A DNA stretch of 41,286 nucleotides from JAQBDA01 sp041301185 (lineage in GTDB: Bacteria > Chloroflexota > Anaerolineae > Anaerolineales > UBA4823). This document shows positions 7,581-16,393 of the stretch, in pieces (positions within the stretch are counted from its first letter, which is position 1; every line of letters starts with the position of its first letter). The stretch spans positions 1 to 41,286 of the forward strand of contig JBFYSV010000262.1 in NCBI GenBank assembly GCA_041301185.1, written 5' to 3'. Under the pieces are notes generated by a model. It worked only from the letters and a program-made list of their open reading frames with translations, did not search any database and was not told where the DNA came from. The translations under genes were made by a program, and so were the position numbers.

Positions 7581-10519
7581 GCTGATCTCCTTCCAGATTG
7601 GGGTATCGTTTCTTCTTCGATTGTGCGCAGGAGGGCATCGCTCTCAGGGTCGGCCTCTTTTGGTCGTCCCAGATTATCCAGGATATATGTAGCGCTGCCT
7701 AAAACAGTCAGGCAGATTGCTACTTCAAAGAGGAAAGAGTTGCTCAGGTTAAACCCCGAGGGTAGCGGAAGATTGAGCATGCTTCCATAATCAACAGGCG
7801 ACAGAAAACCTGTTCCGAATAGAGTGCTCAACAAGCCATTGATCAACCCAATTAAAATACCCACGGCGATCAAGTATCCCGAGCGAAGCCAGGGGAGTTG
7901 TTTTTTAGTGAAATGATATCCAAAGATCACGTACCAAAACCCAACCGCCAGGCTGATCACGATACCTGCAGTAAAGCCATCCCCAGGTTGGTCATGACCG
8001 TACATCATCTCGATAACCGCCAGGAGCATTGCCAACGGCAGCAATGAATATGCCAGCAGGTGCAAAAGGGACGAGGTCGGCAATCCACCCACCCCCAGCG
8101 CCGGGTGCTCATCTGGTGCGAGAGGCCGTGGGTCTGGCTCTTCTTGATCCCCGGCCTTGCGAGCCGCGTAATGGAGCAGCATATGGATGCCCAGACCGGC
8201 GGCAGCGAAAACCATGATCTCGAATAGAGTATCGAAACTACGGAAATCGACCAGGATGGCTCCGACGATGTCCTTGGCACCGGTCAGTGGCTTGGCATTG
8301 GCAGCATAGAATGGTGATACAAGACTTGTGTGCGGGCGGGTGCTCAACGAGACATACACCAGGGTAGCCACCAGCAACCCGCTCCCCACAGCAATCAAGC
8401 CATCTCGAAGCAGCCCGGGACGGCTCTGGCGGAAGGTGAGCTCACGGGCTTTTTCGCGCTGCGGGCGCGGCAGGCGGGTAAGGCTGAGCACCAAGATCAC
8501 GGTTGCCAGCATGTCAACAATGATCTGCACCAGGGCGACATCCGGAGCCGGTTCAAGGGCAATCCACAATGCCACCGCCAGCCCAGAGATACTCAACGCC
8601 AGAATAGCATAAAGATCCCGGCGCAAGAAAACGGTGATCAGCGAGGACAGCACTGCTAAACCAAGGGTGAAGATGCGGAGCAAATCCAGGCGACCTGGAG
8701 CTACTGGCGTGCTGGGAAGCAGGTCATTCAGGTACCTGAGGGGGATAGCCTGGAAGAGAACGATCAATATCCCCAAGGAGGTAAGCATGATAGCCAGATA
8801 GAAGCGCAGCTGGCCCCTTTGCAGCCGGGTTACCAGCTCTGCTCCTCGGTCGATACCCTGCAAGACGGCGTTATAGACAGCATTCAGCTGGATAGCTGGC
8901 AGAAGCGTCTGCATGGCTGGTCGCAGGCGGTGGCGGAAAATGAACAGGATACAACCGCTGAAGATGGCGACTATGCTCAAGGCCAGCGGAGCGGACAGCC
9001 CGGTCCACAATGCCAGGGATACTTTGACCGGGCTGCCGAAGGCATCCCCGGCTGCCCCGGCAAGAAAAGAAGCCAGGCGTTCCGGTTCAGGCAGCAGACC
9101 AATTGCCAGGGAGAGTACTGCCGGGATGGCAGGCATCAACCACATGCCGGCTGGAGGTTCGTGGCCTTTGGCGGGATGTTGAAGGTCGGAAGGTTTCCCG
9201 AAGAAGACATCGTAGACGAACAGGCCTGACTGCGCCAGCAGCAGTGCTCCCGCCGCAACCGCTGCCCAGGGGAAGAGTGCCCCGATGATCGGCGGTAAAG
9301 ACGGATGCAGGGAGGTCGCCAGCAGCGTTTCTTTTGCCAGGAAACCGAATAAGGGCGGAAGACCTGCCATAGATAACCCGGCAACCAGAGCTACCGCACT
9401 GGTCTTTGGCATGAGGCGCGCCAGGCCTCCCAGGCGGCGCAAGTCACGCGTGCCGGTTTCGTGGTCTACAATGCCTGCTGTCATAAACAAGGCGGATTTA
9501 TACAGGCTGTGTGCCAGCACGCTGATCACCAGCGCTTTGTAGGCGATCTCGATATCCTGCCCGATCATCGCCACCATCACGCCGAGCTGGCAGATCGTCG
9601 AATACGCCAGCAGGGCTTTCAGGTCGTTTTGTTTGAAACCCAGGTAAGCCCCGACCAGCATGGTGATGATACCCACTCCGGTCAGCAGGTAAAACCATAG
9701 CTCGGTGTAGCCAAGGGATGGGTTCAGGCGAGCCAGGAGGTAAATACCGGCTTTGACCATTGTAGCGGAGTGCAGGAATGCGCTGGCTGGAGTGGGAGCA
9801 GCCATCGCAGCGGGTAACCAGAAGTGGGCAGGTGTCTGAGCGCTCTTGGTTAACGCCCCCAGGGCTACCAGACCCAGGATAATAGGGTAGTACGGGCTAC
9901 CGCGCAGGGCATTCCCACTGGCAAGAATAGTGGCGTAATCAGTCCCACCGGCAATGGAGGCGATCCAGATCAAGCCTGCCAGCAATGCAATCCCGCCCCC
10001 GCCGGTGATAAAAAGTGCCTTGAACGCTGATTGGCGAGCATCTTCAGTTTTGTATTTGTAACCAATCAGTAAAAACGAGGTGATACTGGTTCCTTCCCAG
10101 AAAATGAACAGGGTGATGATATCGCCTGCCATAACCAATCCCAACATGCTGGTCATGAAGAGCAGCAGGTATGCCAGGAATTGCCAGGCGGAGGTGTCTT
10201 TCCGGAAGTAGTAACCGGTGTAGATCACCACTAGGGTGCCAATGCCGGTGACCATTAAGGCAAACAGGGCACTCAGGTTGTCCAGGTAGAGGGAGAGCGA
10301 GAGATTCAGAGATGGCAGCCATTCGAGCTGGATGGTCACCGGTTTGCCGGGTGAGACCTGGCTGCTCAGCCAAAGCAACAGACCAAAAGCCGTTGCTGGG
10401 AATACCGACATCAGCCAGGCCATGCGCAGTGTTGACGACTTCCGGCGGAAAAACAGGACCGGGAGAACAGCTGCCAGACCGATGGTAAGCAGAGGAAGAA
10501 CAAGCCACGGAGATAACAT
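7577..10519 (-). CDS. mrpA: Fused Mrp antiporter subunits A and B
   Basis: Large membrane protein of 980 aa. Residues ~1-600 are the NuoL-like MrpA antiporter module (WEGTSITSFLLIGYK, AHFWLPAAMAAPTPASAFLHSATMVKAG split over helices 5-8, HSLYKSALFM). The C-terminal extension typical of MrpA follows. From ~residue 820 the chain continues as a complete MnhB domain (GHDQPGDGFTAGIV, then LNLPLPSGF and SNSFLFEVA), so mrpB has no gene of its own. Such MrpA-MrpB fusions are known in several bacteria. ATG 10519 has no clear ribosome-binding site in front of it. The gene heads the mrpAB-C-D-E-F-G operon, which would give Na+ extrusion and pH homeostasis using the proton gradient. Confidence 0.95.
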   Translation of the reverse strand: MLSPWLVLPLLTIGLAAVLPVLFFRRKSSTLRMAWLMSVFPATAFGLLLWLSSQVSPGKPVTIQLEWLPSLNLSLSLYLDNLSALFALMVTGIGTLVVIYTGYYFRKDTSAWQFLAYLLLFMTSMLGLVMAGDIITLFIFWEGTSITSFLLIGYKYKTEDARQSAFKALFITGGGGIALLAGLIWIASIAGGTDYATILASGNALRGSPYYPIILGLVALGALTKSAQTPAHFWLPAAMAAPTPASAFLHSATMVKAGIYLLARLNPSLGYTELWFYLLTGVGIITMLVGAYLGFKQNDLKALLAYSTICQLGVMVAMIGQDIEIAYKALVISVLAHSLYKSALFMTAGIVDHETGTRDLRRLGGLARLMPKTSAVALVAGLSMAGLPPLFGFLAKETLLATSLHPSLPPIIGALFPWAAVAAGALLLAQSGLFVYDVFFGKPSDLQHPAKGHEPPAGMWLMPAIPAVLSLAIGLLPEPERLASFLAGAAGDAFGSPVKVSLALWTGLSAPLALSIVAIFSGCILFIFRHRLRPAMQTLLPAIQLNAVYNAVLQGIDRGAELVTRLQRGQLRFYLAIMLTSLGILIVLFQAIPLRYLNDLLPSTPVAPGRLDLLRIFTLGLAVLSSLITVFLRRDLYAILALSISGLAVALWIALEPAPDVALVQIIVDMLATVILVLSLTRLPRPQREKARELTFRQSRPGLLRDGLIAVGSGLLVATLVYVSLSTRPHTSLVSPFYAANAKPLTGAKDIVGAILVDFRSFDTLFEIMVFAAAGLGIHMLLHYAARKAGDQEEPDPRPLAPDEHPALGVGGLPTSSLLHLLAYSLLPLAMLLAVIEMMYGHDQPGDGFTAGIVISLAVGFWYVIFGYHFTKKQLPWLRSGYLIAVGILIGLINGLLSTLFGTGFLSPVDYGSMLNLPLPSGFNLSNSFLFEVAICLTVLGSATYILDNLGRPKEADPESDALLRTIEEETIPQSGRRSA

Positions 10520-10547
10520 CGTTGTTGGCTGGATGGAGCTATATTTT

Positions 10548-10575
10548 ATTATCGGGCAAATTCCGTTATTGTCTA
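10548..10575 (-). promoter_or_regulatory. Promoter of the mrp operon
   Basis: In the 69-base gap before mrpAB, TAGACA (10570-10575) and GATAAT (10548-10553) are 16 bases apart, each matching five of six consensus bases. The transcript would start ~20-30 bases before the mrpA ATG. This suggests the operon can be expressed independently of the upstream regulator genes. Confidence 0.6.
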
Positions 10576-10588
10576 CCCGAGTCGGGGT

Positions 10589-11278
10589 TTACTCAATCGT
10601 ATCATTGAATCGTGCAGGGTCAAGCGCATCGCCCAGCAGCCCGTGCTGGGCTGCAACTGCAATGGCAGCTGCTCGTGAATCGACCCCAAGCTTGCTGTAA
10701 ATGCTGGATAAATGTGCCTTTACGGTACGCTCAGTGATTCTCAGGCGGAAGGCGATTTCCTTGCTGCGCTCGCCGCGGGCAACGGCTTGCAGGACTTCCA
10801 GCTCGCGCTCGGTCAATTCAATTGTTCCACCGGTGGAGGCTCGTTCTTGCCTGTTTTCAGCTCTGGACAGCAACCGCTGCAGGATTTCCGGGCTGAGCAA
10901 GGTCTCCCCGTGGGCAGCCGCCCGGATGGCAGCGAACAGGGTCTCGCGGGAGGCATCCTTGAGCAGGTAACCCCTGGCGCCGGCGCGTAGGCCACGCATC
11001 ATTAAATCGTCTTCGTTAAAGGTGGTAAGGATCACAACCGCTACGTCAAGTTTTTCAACTTGCAAGTGCTCGATGGCAGTCAAGCCATCCATACCCGGCA
11101 TGCGTAAATCCATCAGCACCACGTCCGGGAGCAGCTCTCCCGCCAGTCTGATGGCTTCCGCCCCGTCTGCAGCCTCGCCCACCAGCTCGAAGCCCGCCTC
11201 GGTTTCCAGGATCAGGCGCAATCCTTCCCGCACAATCAGATGATCGTCCGCGACAAGCACCCGGATCTTATCCTGCAT
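10589..11278 (-). CDS. NarL/LuxR-type response regulator
   Basis: Two-domain transcription regulator, 229 aa. The receiver domain (1-120) has the acidic pair D11-D12, phospho-acceptor D57 (VVLMDLRMPGMDG) and conserved Thr and Lys (LTTFNED, LLKDA). The C-terminal HTH (about 155-220) has LTERELEVLQAVARG, then KEIAFRL and ERTVKAHLSSIYSKLGV. ATG 11278 overlaps the histidine kinase stop by 11 bases, so the two form a pair. The divergent ABC exporter operon, with GTAC repeats in its promoter region, is the best candidate target. The mrp operon downstream is a second possibility. Confidence 0.93.
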   Translation of the reverse strand: MQDKIRVLVADDHLIVREGLRLILETEAGFELVGEAADGAEAIRLAGELLPDVVLMDLRMPGMDGLTAIEHLQVEKLDVAVVILTTFNEDDLMMRGLRAGARGYLLKDASRETLFAAIRAAAHGETLLSPEILQRLLSRAENRQERASTGGTIELTERELEVLQAVARGERSKEIAFRLRITERTVKAHLSSIYSKLGVDSRAAAIAVAAQHGLLGDALDPARFNDTIE

Positions 11279-12509
11279 CGGCAGTACCCTTCCCTGGTTG
11301 GTGACCGGGCTTTAACGGCAATGAGAGCAGCAGTTTAGTCCCATTTTGCGAATTGCTTTGGATTTGCAGCGTGCCGCCTGCCAGGCGGATGCGCTCGCGC
11401 ATTCCCAGCAAACCGTAATGTCCCGGCTGGGTAGCATTCGGATCGAACCCGCGACCATCATCGCAGATCTCAACCAGCAGATGATCGTTTTGATGTGCCA
11501 GGTGGACGCTGGCCTGGCTGGCATGGGCGTGGCGGGCGATATTGGCCAACGCCTCGGAGATGGCGCGCAGCACCGGCTCGGATATCTCCTCTGATATTGT
11601 CTCAGGCAGGTTGATCTCCACCGCACAAGGCAGCCCGGTAGCCTGGGTGAAACGCTCGGCCTCAAAGCGGATGGAATCTGCCAGTTCAGCCGGTCTGATA
11701 CCCCCCTGGCGCAGGTCGCCAATCACCTGGCGGGCATCGCTCAGGGTGGCGCGCGCTCTCTCCATGGCTTGCTGCACGATCTCCTGCGCCCGCTGCGGGT
11801 GATCTTGGGACAGGTGGGCATCCGCGGCCTCAAGCTGCAAGATTAATCCAGCCAGCCCCTGGGAGAGGGTATCGTGCAGCTCGCGCGCCATGCGCTGGCG
11901 CTCGTTGGCGATGGTCAGGTCTTCCACCTGGGTGGCGTAATCCGCAAGCTGCCGGTTGGCAACTTGCAGGTCTTCCAGGAGCGCCTGGGCGCGTGCCCTC
12001 GCTTCGGATTGGCGGCTGTACAGCGTGACATAAATGGCGATGAAGATCACAATGGGTAGGGTGCCAACGGCCCACCAGACCGTGTATTCCCAGCCGACGA
12101 TCATGCCGTAATTGATCAATGAGAGCAGCAGATAGTAGGCGATTGCCGGATACCCCCAGGCGGACATCCTCAGGATGCCAAACGCCTCACCGATCAGCGC
12201 CAGGTACAGGGCAAACACCATCCCCTGGTTGTTGGAAAGATACGTGATGGTAAACGCCAGCGCCCCTTGTAAGATAATATAAAAGGGAACCAGCTTAAGC
12301 CTTGTTTCAAGGAGAGGCGCCAGCCAGTGCAGGCCAATATGCGTGATCGTCAGGAGCGTGTAAAGAATGAATAAACCCGGCTGGCGCAATTCTGGTGTGG
12401 AGAACAATATATAGACGTACATCCCCGCCAGGATCAGGGTCATGAACAGGAAGAATGGACGTTCTCCCTGGCTGCTCTCGTTGGCTAACTGGACGACTTT
12501 CTTCATCAT
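11268..12509 (-). CDS. Membrane histidine kinase (HisKA_3 type)
   Basis: Sensor kinase of 413 aa. Six to seven helices (about residues 18-165) with very short outer loops point to sensing in or near the membrane. A coiled-coil linker (165-205) leads to the HisKA_3 helix ERQRMARELHDTLSQGLAG with phospho-acceptor H212. A HATPase domain follows (EALANIARHAHA, DDGRGFDP, GLLGMRERI). I use ATG 12509 (MMKKVV). The frame is open for ~280 bases upstream, but that part lies across the divergent promoters and an opposite-strand gene and has no domain features. Arrangement with an ABC-2 exporter resembles envelope-stress or drug-sensing kinases that control exporters; that is inference. Confidence 0.92.
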   Translation of the reverse strand: MMKKVVQLANESSQGERPFFLFMTLILAGMYVYILFSTPELRQPGLFILYTLLTITHIGLHWLAPLLETRLKLVPFYIILQGALAFTITYLSNNQGMVFALYLALIGEAFGILRMSAWGYPAIAYYLLLSLINYGMIVGWEYTVWWAVGTLPIVIFIAIYVTLYSRQSEARARAQALLEDLQVANRQLADYATQVEDLTIANERQRMARELHDTLSQGLAGLILQLEAADAHLSQDHPQRAQEIVQQAMERARATLSDARQVIGDLRQGGIRPAELADSIRFEAERFTQATGLPCAVEINLPETISEEISEPVLRAISEALANIARHAHASQASVHLAHQNDHLLVEICDDGRGFDPNATQPGHYGLLGMRERIRLAGGTLQIQSNSQNGTKLLLSLPLKPGHQPGKGTADAG

Positions 12510-12513
12510 ATAA

Positions 12514-12541
12514 ATTGTATCCCACTCGGTGAGTTTTGCAA
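12514..12541 (-). promoter_or_regulatory. Possible promoter of the kinase-regulator pair
   Basis: TTGCAA (12536-12541) and TACAAT (12514-12519) are 16 bases apart on the minus strand. Transcription would begin almost at the kinase ATG (12509), so the mRNA would be leaderless. No ribosome-binding site is visible before that ATG, which agrees, but the -35 match is weak. Confidence 0.35.
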
Positions 12542-12551
12542 TTGTCCTGGC

Positions 12552-12571
12552 GTACATTGTACGAAAGTACA
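12552..12571. promoter_or_regulatory. Candidate operator with three GTAC repeats
   Basis: GTAC occurs at 12552, 12559 and 12567. The last two form a perfect inverted repeat TGTAC-GAAA-GTACA (12558-12571). The site lies between the divergent promoters of the kinase and the ABC operon, ~25 bases upstream of the ABC -35 box, where a NarL-type activator would bind. Binding by the adjacent regulator is inferred. Confidence 0.45.
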
Positions 12572-12594
12572 GGGGATAACTGGTTAAAAGCCGG

Positions 12595-12623
12595 ATGACA
12601 AATGGATTCGGTGCATCTATAAT
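12595..12623 (+). promoter_or_regulatory. Promoter of the ABC-2 exporter operon
   Basis: ATGACA (12595-12600) is followed after exactly 17 bases by a perfect TATAAT (12618-12623). It is the best promoter match in the window, ~50 bases before the 62-aa membrane protein gene. Confidence 0.7.
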
Positions 12624-12671
12624 CGTACTGTAAGCATACGAGGTTTGCGTTTTGGAAGAGGAGTGATAGTC

Positions 12672-12860
12672 ATGGATACGAAAAAAATAGGCAATGTGGT
12701 TGATCTGGTCTTGCGAGCGGTTGGCGTAGCGATGGCTGTAGCCGCTGTGGTTTTGAATATACTGGATGTAATGCCAGTACAAGGTCAAATGTTGTTTCTG
12801 GGAATTGGTTTATTCTGTGTTGCAGTGACCGCGCTGGATGCAAATCCGGCAAAGGAATAA
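12672..12860 (+). CDS. Small two-helix membrane protein (62 aa)
   Basis: First gene after the promoter at 12595-12623. GAGGAG sits 8 bases before ATG 12672. The frame is open further up to 12645, but this ATG has the ribosome-binding site. The product has two hydrophobic helices (about residues 10-28 and 36-53) joined by a short loop DVMPVQGQ and ends in charged residues. No family is recognised. It ends four bases before the ABC ATPase start, inside that gene's ribosome-binding region. Co-transcription suggests it serves the exporter or signals to the membrane kinase, but neither is shown by sequence. Confidence 0.7.
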   Translation: MDTKKIGNVVDLVLRAVGVAMAVAAVVLNILDVMPVQGQMLFLGIGLFCVAVTALDANPAKE

Positions 12861-12864
12861 TATT

Positions 12865-13800
12865 ATGCACGCGATTGAAGTTGAGAACCTGCACAGAGCG
12901 TTTGGAGATCTCCAGGCTGTCCAGGGGGTAAGTTTTGAGGTGCAACCTGGTGAGATCTTCAGCTTGCTGGGTCCCAACGGGGCTGGCAAGACGACCACCA
13001 TCTCGATGCTGGCCACCCTGCTGCGCCCCGACCAGGGAGATGCAAGAGTGATGGGTCATTCCATCCGCCAGGACCCGATGGGAGTGAAATCTGTACTGGG
13101 AGTTGTGCCGCAAGAGATCGCATTGTATGAGGATCTCTCGGCTCGCGAGAACCTGACTTTTTGGGGCAAGATGTACGGGCTGCGCGGCTCAGAGCTGAAG
13201 ATACGCGTGGATGAAGTTCTGGAGACGATTGGTCTCACCGACCGCGCCAATGGGCGAGTGGAGAAATTCTCCGGCGGTATGAAGCGCAGGGTCAATATCG
13301 GCGTCGCCTTACTGCACAAGCCGCAGGTGATCTATATGGATGAACCGACAGTGGGTATCGATCCCCAGTCACGGCGCAACATCCTGGACAGTGTGGTGAA
13401 CCTGAAGAACCAGGGAATGACCGTGCTCTACACCACCCATTACATGGAAGAAGCGCAGGAGCTTTCCGATCATATCGCCATCATGGATCATGGCAAGATG
13501 ATCGCCAGCGGCACGCACGCTGAGCTGGTCAAAATTGTGGGCCAGATGGATCGCCTGACCTTGACGATCAACACCGAAAGCAAGCGCGTGATGGATGCTT
13601 GGCTGGCAATTGAAGGTGTTGAGCAGATCACGGCAGAAAACGGCAACCTGAATATCCTGGTGGACGATAGTAACCAGGTATTGCCACGACTGTTTGAAGC
13701 TGCAGCAAGCCAGCAGGTACGGATTATCGGCGTAGATATCCAGGAGCCTAACCTGGAGGCCGTCTTCTTGCACCTGACCGGGCGCGCGCTGCGCGATTAG
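12865..13800 (+). CDS. ABC-2 type exporter, ATP-binding subunit
   Basis: Cytoplasmic ATPase of 311 aa of the DrrA/CcmA type. Walker A GPNGAGKTT (about residue 38), Q-loop near VVPQEIALYEDLS, signature FSGGMKRRVNIG, Walker B VIYMDEPTVGIDPQSR and switch His in TTHYMEEA are all present. The C-terminal ~80 residues are the accessory domain often seen in drug and antibiotic exporters. ATG 12865 is chosen because AAAGGA (12851-12856) precedes it. An in-frame ATG at 12838 falls in the preceding gene. It energises the two permeases that follow 8 bases later. Confidence 0.94.
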   Translation: MHAIEVENLHRAFGDLQAVQGVSFEVQPGEIFSLLGPNGAGKTTTISMLATLLRPDQGDARVMGHSIRQDPMGVKSVLGVVPQEIALYEDLSARENLTFWGKMYGLRGSELKIRVDEVLETIGLTDRANGRVEKFSGGMKRRVNIGVALLHKPQVIYMDEPTVGIDPQSRRNILDSVVNLKNQGMTVLYTTHYMEEAQELSDHIAIMDHGKMIASGTHAELVKIVGQMDRLTLTINTESKRVMDAWLAIEGVEQITAENGNLNILVDDSNQVLPRLFEAAASQQVRIIGVDIQEPNLEAVFLHLTGRALRD

Positions 13801-13808
13801 GAGCTGCC

Positions 13809-15113
13809 ATGAAAGTATTTGACATCGCTCTCAAGGATCTGACCAGTTCGTTGCGCAGCGCGTCTGCATTGATCTTTATGTTCGGTGTGCCGCTGCTGGT
13901 AACGGGTATGTTCTACTTTATGTTTGGCAATATCGCCAGTCAAGACGGGTTTAGCCTACCAGAGATTGTGGTAGTCATTGCTAACCTGGATGAAGGCGGT
14001 CCAAAATTCCAGACCAATCCGAAAAATATTCCCGGAGGGGTTAAAGCGGATACGATGGGTGAATTGGTCGTCGGTATCCTTCAGAGTGACGAGATTGCAG
14101 ATTTGCTGGATGCCAGGTTATTCACAGATGCAGCAACCGCCCGGGCTGCGGTGGATACCCAGCAAGCCCAGGTAGCGATTATCATCCCGGCAGATTTCTC
14201 GAAACAGTTTGCAGATGTCGATGGTATTGCCGCCATTGAGTTTTACCAGGATCCCACTCTGACAATCGGTCCAGGGATTGTGCGCTCCATCCTGAACCAG
14301 TTCATGGATGGAATGTCGGGGGTAAAAATTGCTGTAAATGTCGCCATGGACGAGGCGGGACCGACGGATTATGCCCTGGTAGGGCAGGTGGTCCAGCAAT
14401 ATCTGGATGTCTCGCTGGTGCAGTCTGACAACCCAGAGGCTGCTTTGTTGGATATCCGTAGCCCCGAAGCCGATCTGACGAGCGAGGAGGAAGACACCCA
14501 AAATACTTTGCGCGGCATTATCACACCGATCATGGGCGGGATGATGATCTTTTACGCTTTCTACACTGGAACTGCAACCGCTCAAAGCATCATCAAAGAA
14601 GAGGAAGATCACACCTTGCCGCGCCTTTTCACAACTCCCACTCCGCAAGCAGCCATCTTGGCCGGCAAATTCCTGTCTGTTTTCCTGACGGTGCTGGTGC
14701 AGGTTGCGGTGCTGCTCCTCGCCGCAAGGCTCATCTTCGGCATTCAGTGGGGCGCGCTGCTATCGGTTGCATTGACGGCGGTTGGGATCGTATTTGTTGC
14801 CACTTCCATGGGTATATTTGTAAATTCGTTCCTTAAGACCACCCGCCAGGGAGGGATTATCTTTGGTGGTGTATTAACTGTATCTGGCATGCTTGGCATG
14901 ATCGGCATCTTCGCCATGAACTCGCCCATGGCGCAGAAACTGGCTAACTCTGTCTCTTTACTCGTACCGCAAGGCTGGGCGGTGCGCGGGTTGCTCCAAT
15001 CCGTGGAAAGCAAGCCGGTTGGTGATGTTTTGATAACCATGACGATCATGCTGGTTTGGAGCGCATTCTTCTTTGCCGTCGGCGTGTGGCGTTTCAATCG
15101 CCGGTATATTTAG
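13809..15113 (+). CDS. ABC-2 type exporter permease, first subunit
   Basis: Membrane permease of 434 aa with the ABC2_membrane_3 layout: one N-terminal helix (about 18-42), a large extracytoplasmic domain (45-235), then five or six helices (from ~240) with IKEEEDHTLPRLFTTPTP between the second and third, a family-typical loop. It follows the ATPase after 8 bases. Its partner downstream has the same layout, so the exporter is probably a heterodimer. Substrate unknown. Confidence 0.92.
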   Translation: MKVFDIALKDLTSSLRSASALIFMFGVPLLVTGMFYFMFGNIASQDGFSLPEIVVVIANLDEGGPKFQTNPKNIPGGVKADTMGELVVGILQSDEIADLLDARLFTDAATARAAVDTQQAQVAIIIPADFSKQFADVDGIAAIEFYQDPTLTIGPGIVRSILNQFMDGMSGVKIAVNVAMDEAGPTDYALVGQVVQQYLDVSLVQSDNPEAALLDIRSPEADLTSEEEDTQNTLRGIITPIMGGMMIFYAFYTGTATAQSIIKEEEDHTLPRLFTTPTPQAAILAGKFLSVFLTVLVQVAVLLLAARLIFGIQWGALLSVALTAVGIVFVATSMGIFVNSFLKTTRQGGIIFGGVLTVSGMLGMIGIFAMNSPMAQKLANSVSLLVPQGWAVRGLLQSVESKPVGDVLITMTIMLVWSAFFFAVGVWRFNRRYI

Positions 15114-15122
15114 GAGGTAGAT

Positions 15123-16322
15123 GTGATCCGCATTATTGACATTACTCTGAAGGACATGCTCCAGATGGCACGCGACCGCAAAATCTTCATGTTTTTGCTG
15201 GTCATGCCGATCCTATTTACGGTGCTCTTCGGTTATGCCTTTGGCGGTTTCGGCGGTGGCGATACAGATCAGCGCTTACCGGTAGGTTACCTGGACGCGG
15301 ACGATAGCTGGCTCAGCGGGGAGTTGTATACCCTGCTGAAAGCTTCTACGATCATCCGGCTTGAGGAGTTCGCAGCCAACCGGCAGGAGCAATTAGAAAA
15401 AAGTGTTATCGACGAGGAGCTGGTCGCTGCGATTATCGTCCCCCCTGGGTACGGGCGGACTATTCTGGATGGGAAAAACGCCAAAGTCGTCCTGTTTGGC
15501 GATGTCTCTACGCCGGTGGGGACCACGGTGAAGAGCGCGGTGCTGACTGCTGCCAACCGGCTGGATGGCACAGTTCGCACGGCGATCATCCTGGAAGGGG
15601 CATCCGCGAACCAGGTGCCGTTCGATTATGCCTTTGAGCAAACTCTCTCTGCCTGGGAGGAACCGCCCATCACTGTCAACGAAACGACCAGTTCAGCAAT
15701 TGATGAGGAGAGTAACGGCAATATGTCGCTGGCCCATACCTCACCGGGAATGATGTTACAGTTTGCTATTGCCGGGTTGTTGACTTCGGCGCAGATCATC
15801 GTCGCTGAACGAAAGTCGCACTCCCTTCAGCGCATGCTGACCACAGCTACCAAGCGCGTTCATATCTTGATCGGGCATCTGCTGGCTATCTTTATCATGA
15901 TCTTCGCTCAATTCCTGGTGCTGATCGTCTTCGGGCAGATTATTTTGAAGATAGATTATCTGAGCAACGCTCTGGCAACCGGGGTGGTGGCATTCACGGC
16001 TGCACTCTGCATCGCTACCCTGGGTCTGTTGATTGGAACGCTGGCAAAGAGCGAGGAACAGGCAGTAATTTTTGCACTGATCCCCATGTTCGTATTTGCC
16101 GGTCTGGGAGGCGCGTGGGTGCCGCTGGAGTTCACTGGACCGACCTTCCAGGTCATCGGTCATGCCTCGCCAATCGCCTGGGCGATGGACGGGTTCAAGA
16201 ACATCACGGTGCGCGGCCTGGGTTTAAGTTCTGTGCTTCTCCCGGCAGCAGCACTGGTAGGATATGCCATCATTTTCTTCGGCACTGCCGCCTGGCGATT
16301 CCAGGTCAGCCAGGAGAAATAA
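15123..16322 (+). CDS. ABC-2 type exporter permease, second subunit
   Basis: Paralogue-like permease of 399 aa with the same order: N-terminal helix, external domain (about 40-200), then a helix bundle with VAERKSHSLQRMLTTATK in the first cytoplasmic loop. The start is GTG 15123: AGGAGG (15112-15117, overlapping the previous stop) lies 5 bases before it, and the ATG at 15121 is out of frame with an immediate stop. It completes an exporter of the YhfB/NatB/Drr type. A strong hairpin lies 40 bases after its stop. Confidence 0.92.
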   Translation: MIRIIDITLKDMLQMARDRKIFMFLLVMPILFTVLFGYAFGGFGGGDTDQRLPVGYLDADDSWLSGELYTLLKASTIIRLEEFAANRQEQLEKSVIDEELVAAIIVPPGYGRTILDGKNAKVVLFGDVSTPVGTTVKSAVLTAANRLDGTVRTAIILEGASANQVPFDYAFEQTLSAWEEPPITVNETTSSAIDEESNGNMSLAHTSPGMMLQFAIAGLLTSAQIIVAERKSHSLQRMLTTATKRVHILIGHLLAIFIMIFAQFLVLIVFGQIILKIDYLSNALATGVVAFTAALCIATLGLLIGTLAKSEEQAVIFALIPMFVFAGLGGAWVPLEFTGPTFQVIGHASPIAWAMDGFKNITVRGLGLSSVLLPAAALVGYAIIFFGTAAWRFQVSQEK

Positions 16323-16361
16323 ACGATAAAGATCAGCGAATTCCTTTTTAGCAATAGCACC

Positions 16362-16393
16362 TAGCTCCCGAGGTAATTACTCCTCGGGAGCTA
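16362..16393 (+). terminator. Strong hairpin after the ABC-2 exporter operon
   Basis: A perfect 12-bp stem (TAGCTCCCGAGG with its complement) with an 8-base loop. No T-run follows on either strand, so it may be a transcript-end stabiliser or a non-classical terminator. Confidence 0.55.

Noticed and set aside
12510..12788. N-terminal extension of the histidine kinase frame.
   Set aside because: It crosses two divergent promoters, the GTAC repeats and the start of an opposite-strand gene, and has no helix or sensor-domain pattern. The start at 12509 gives a normal kinase.
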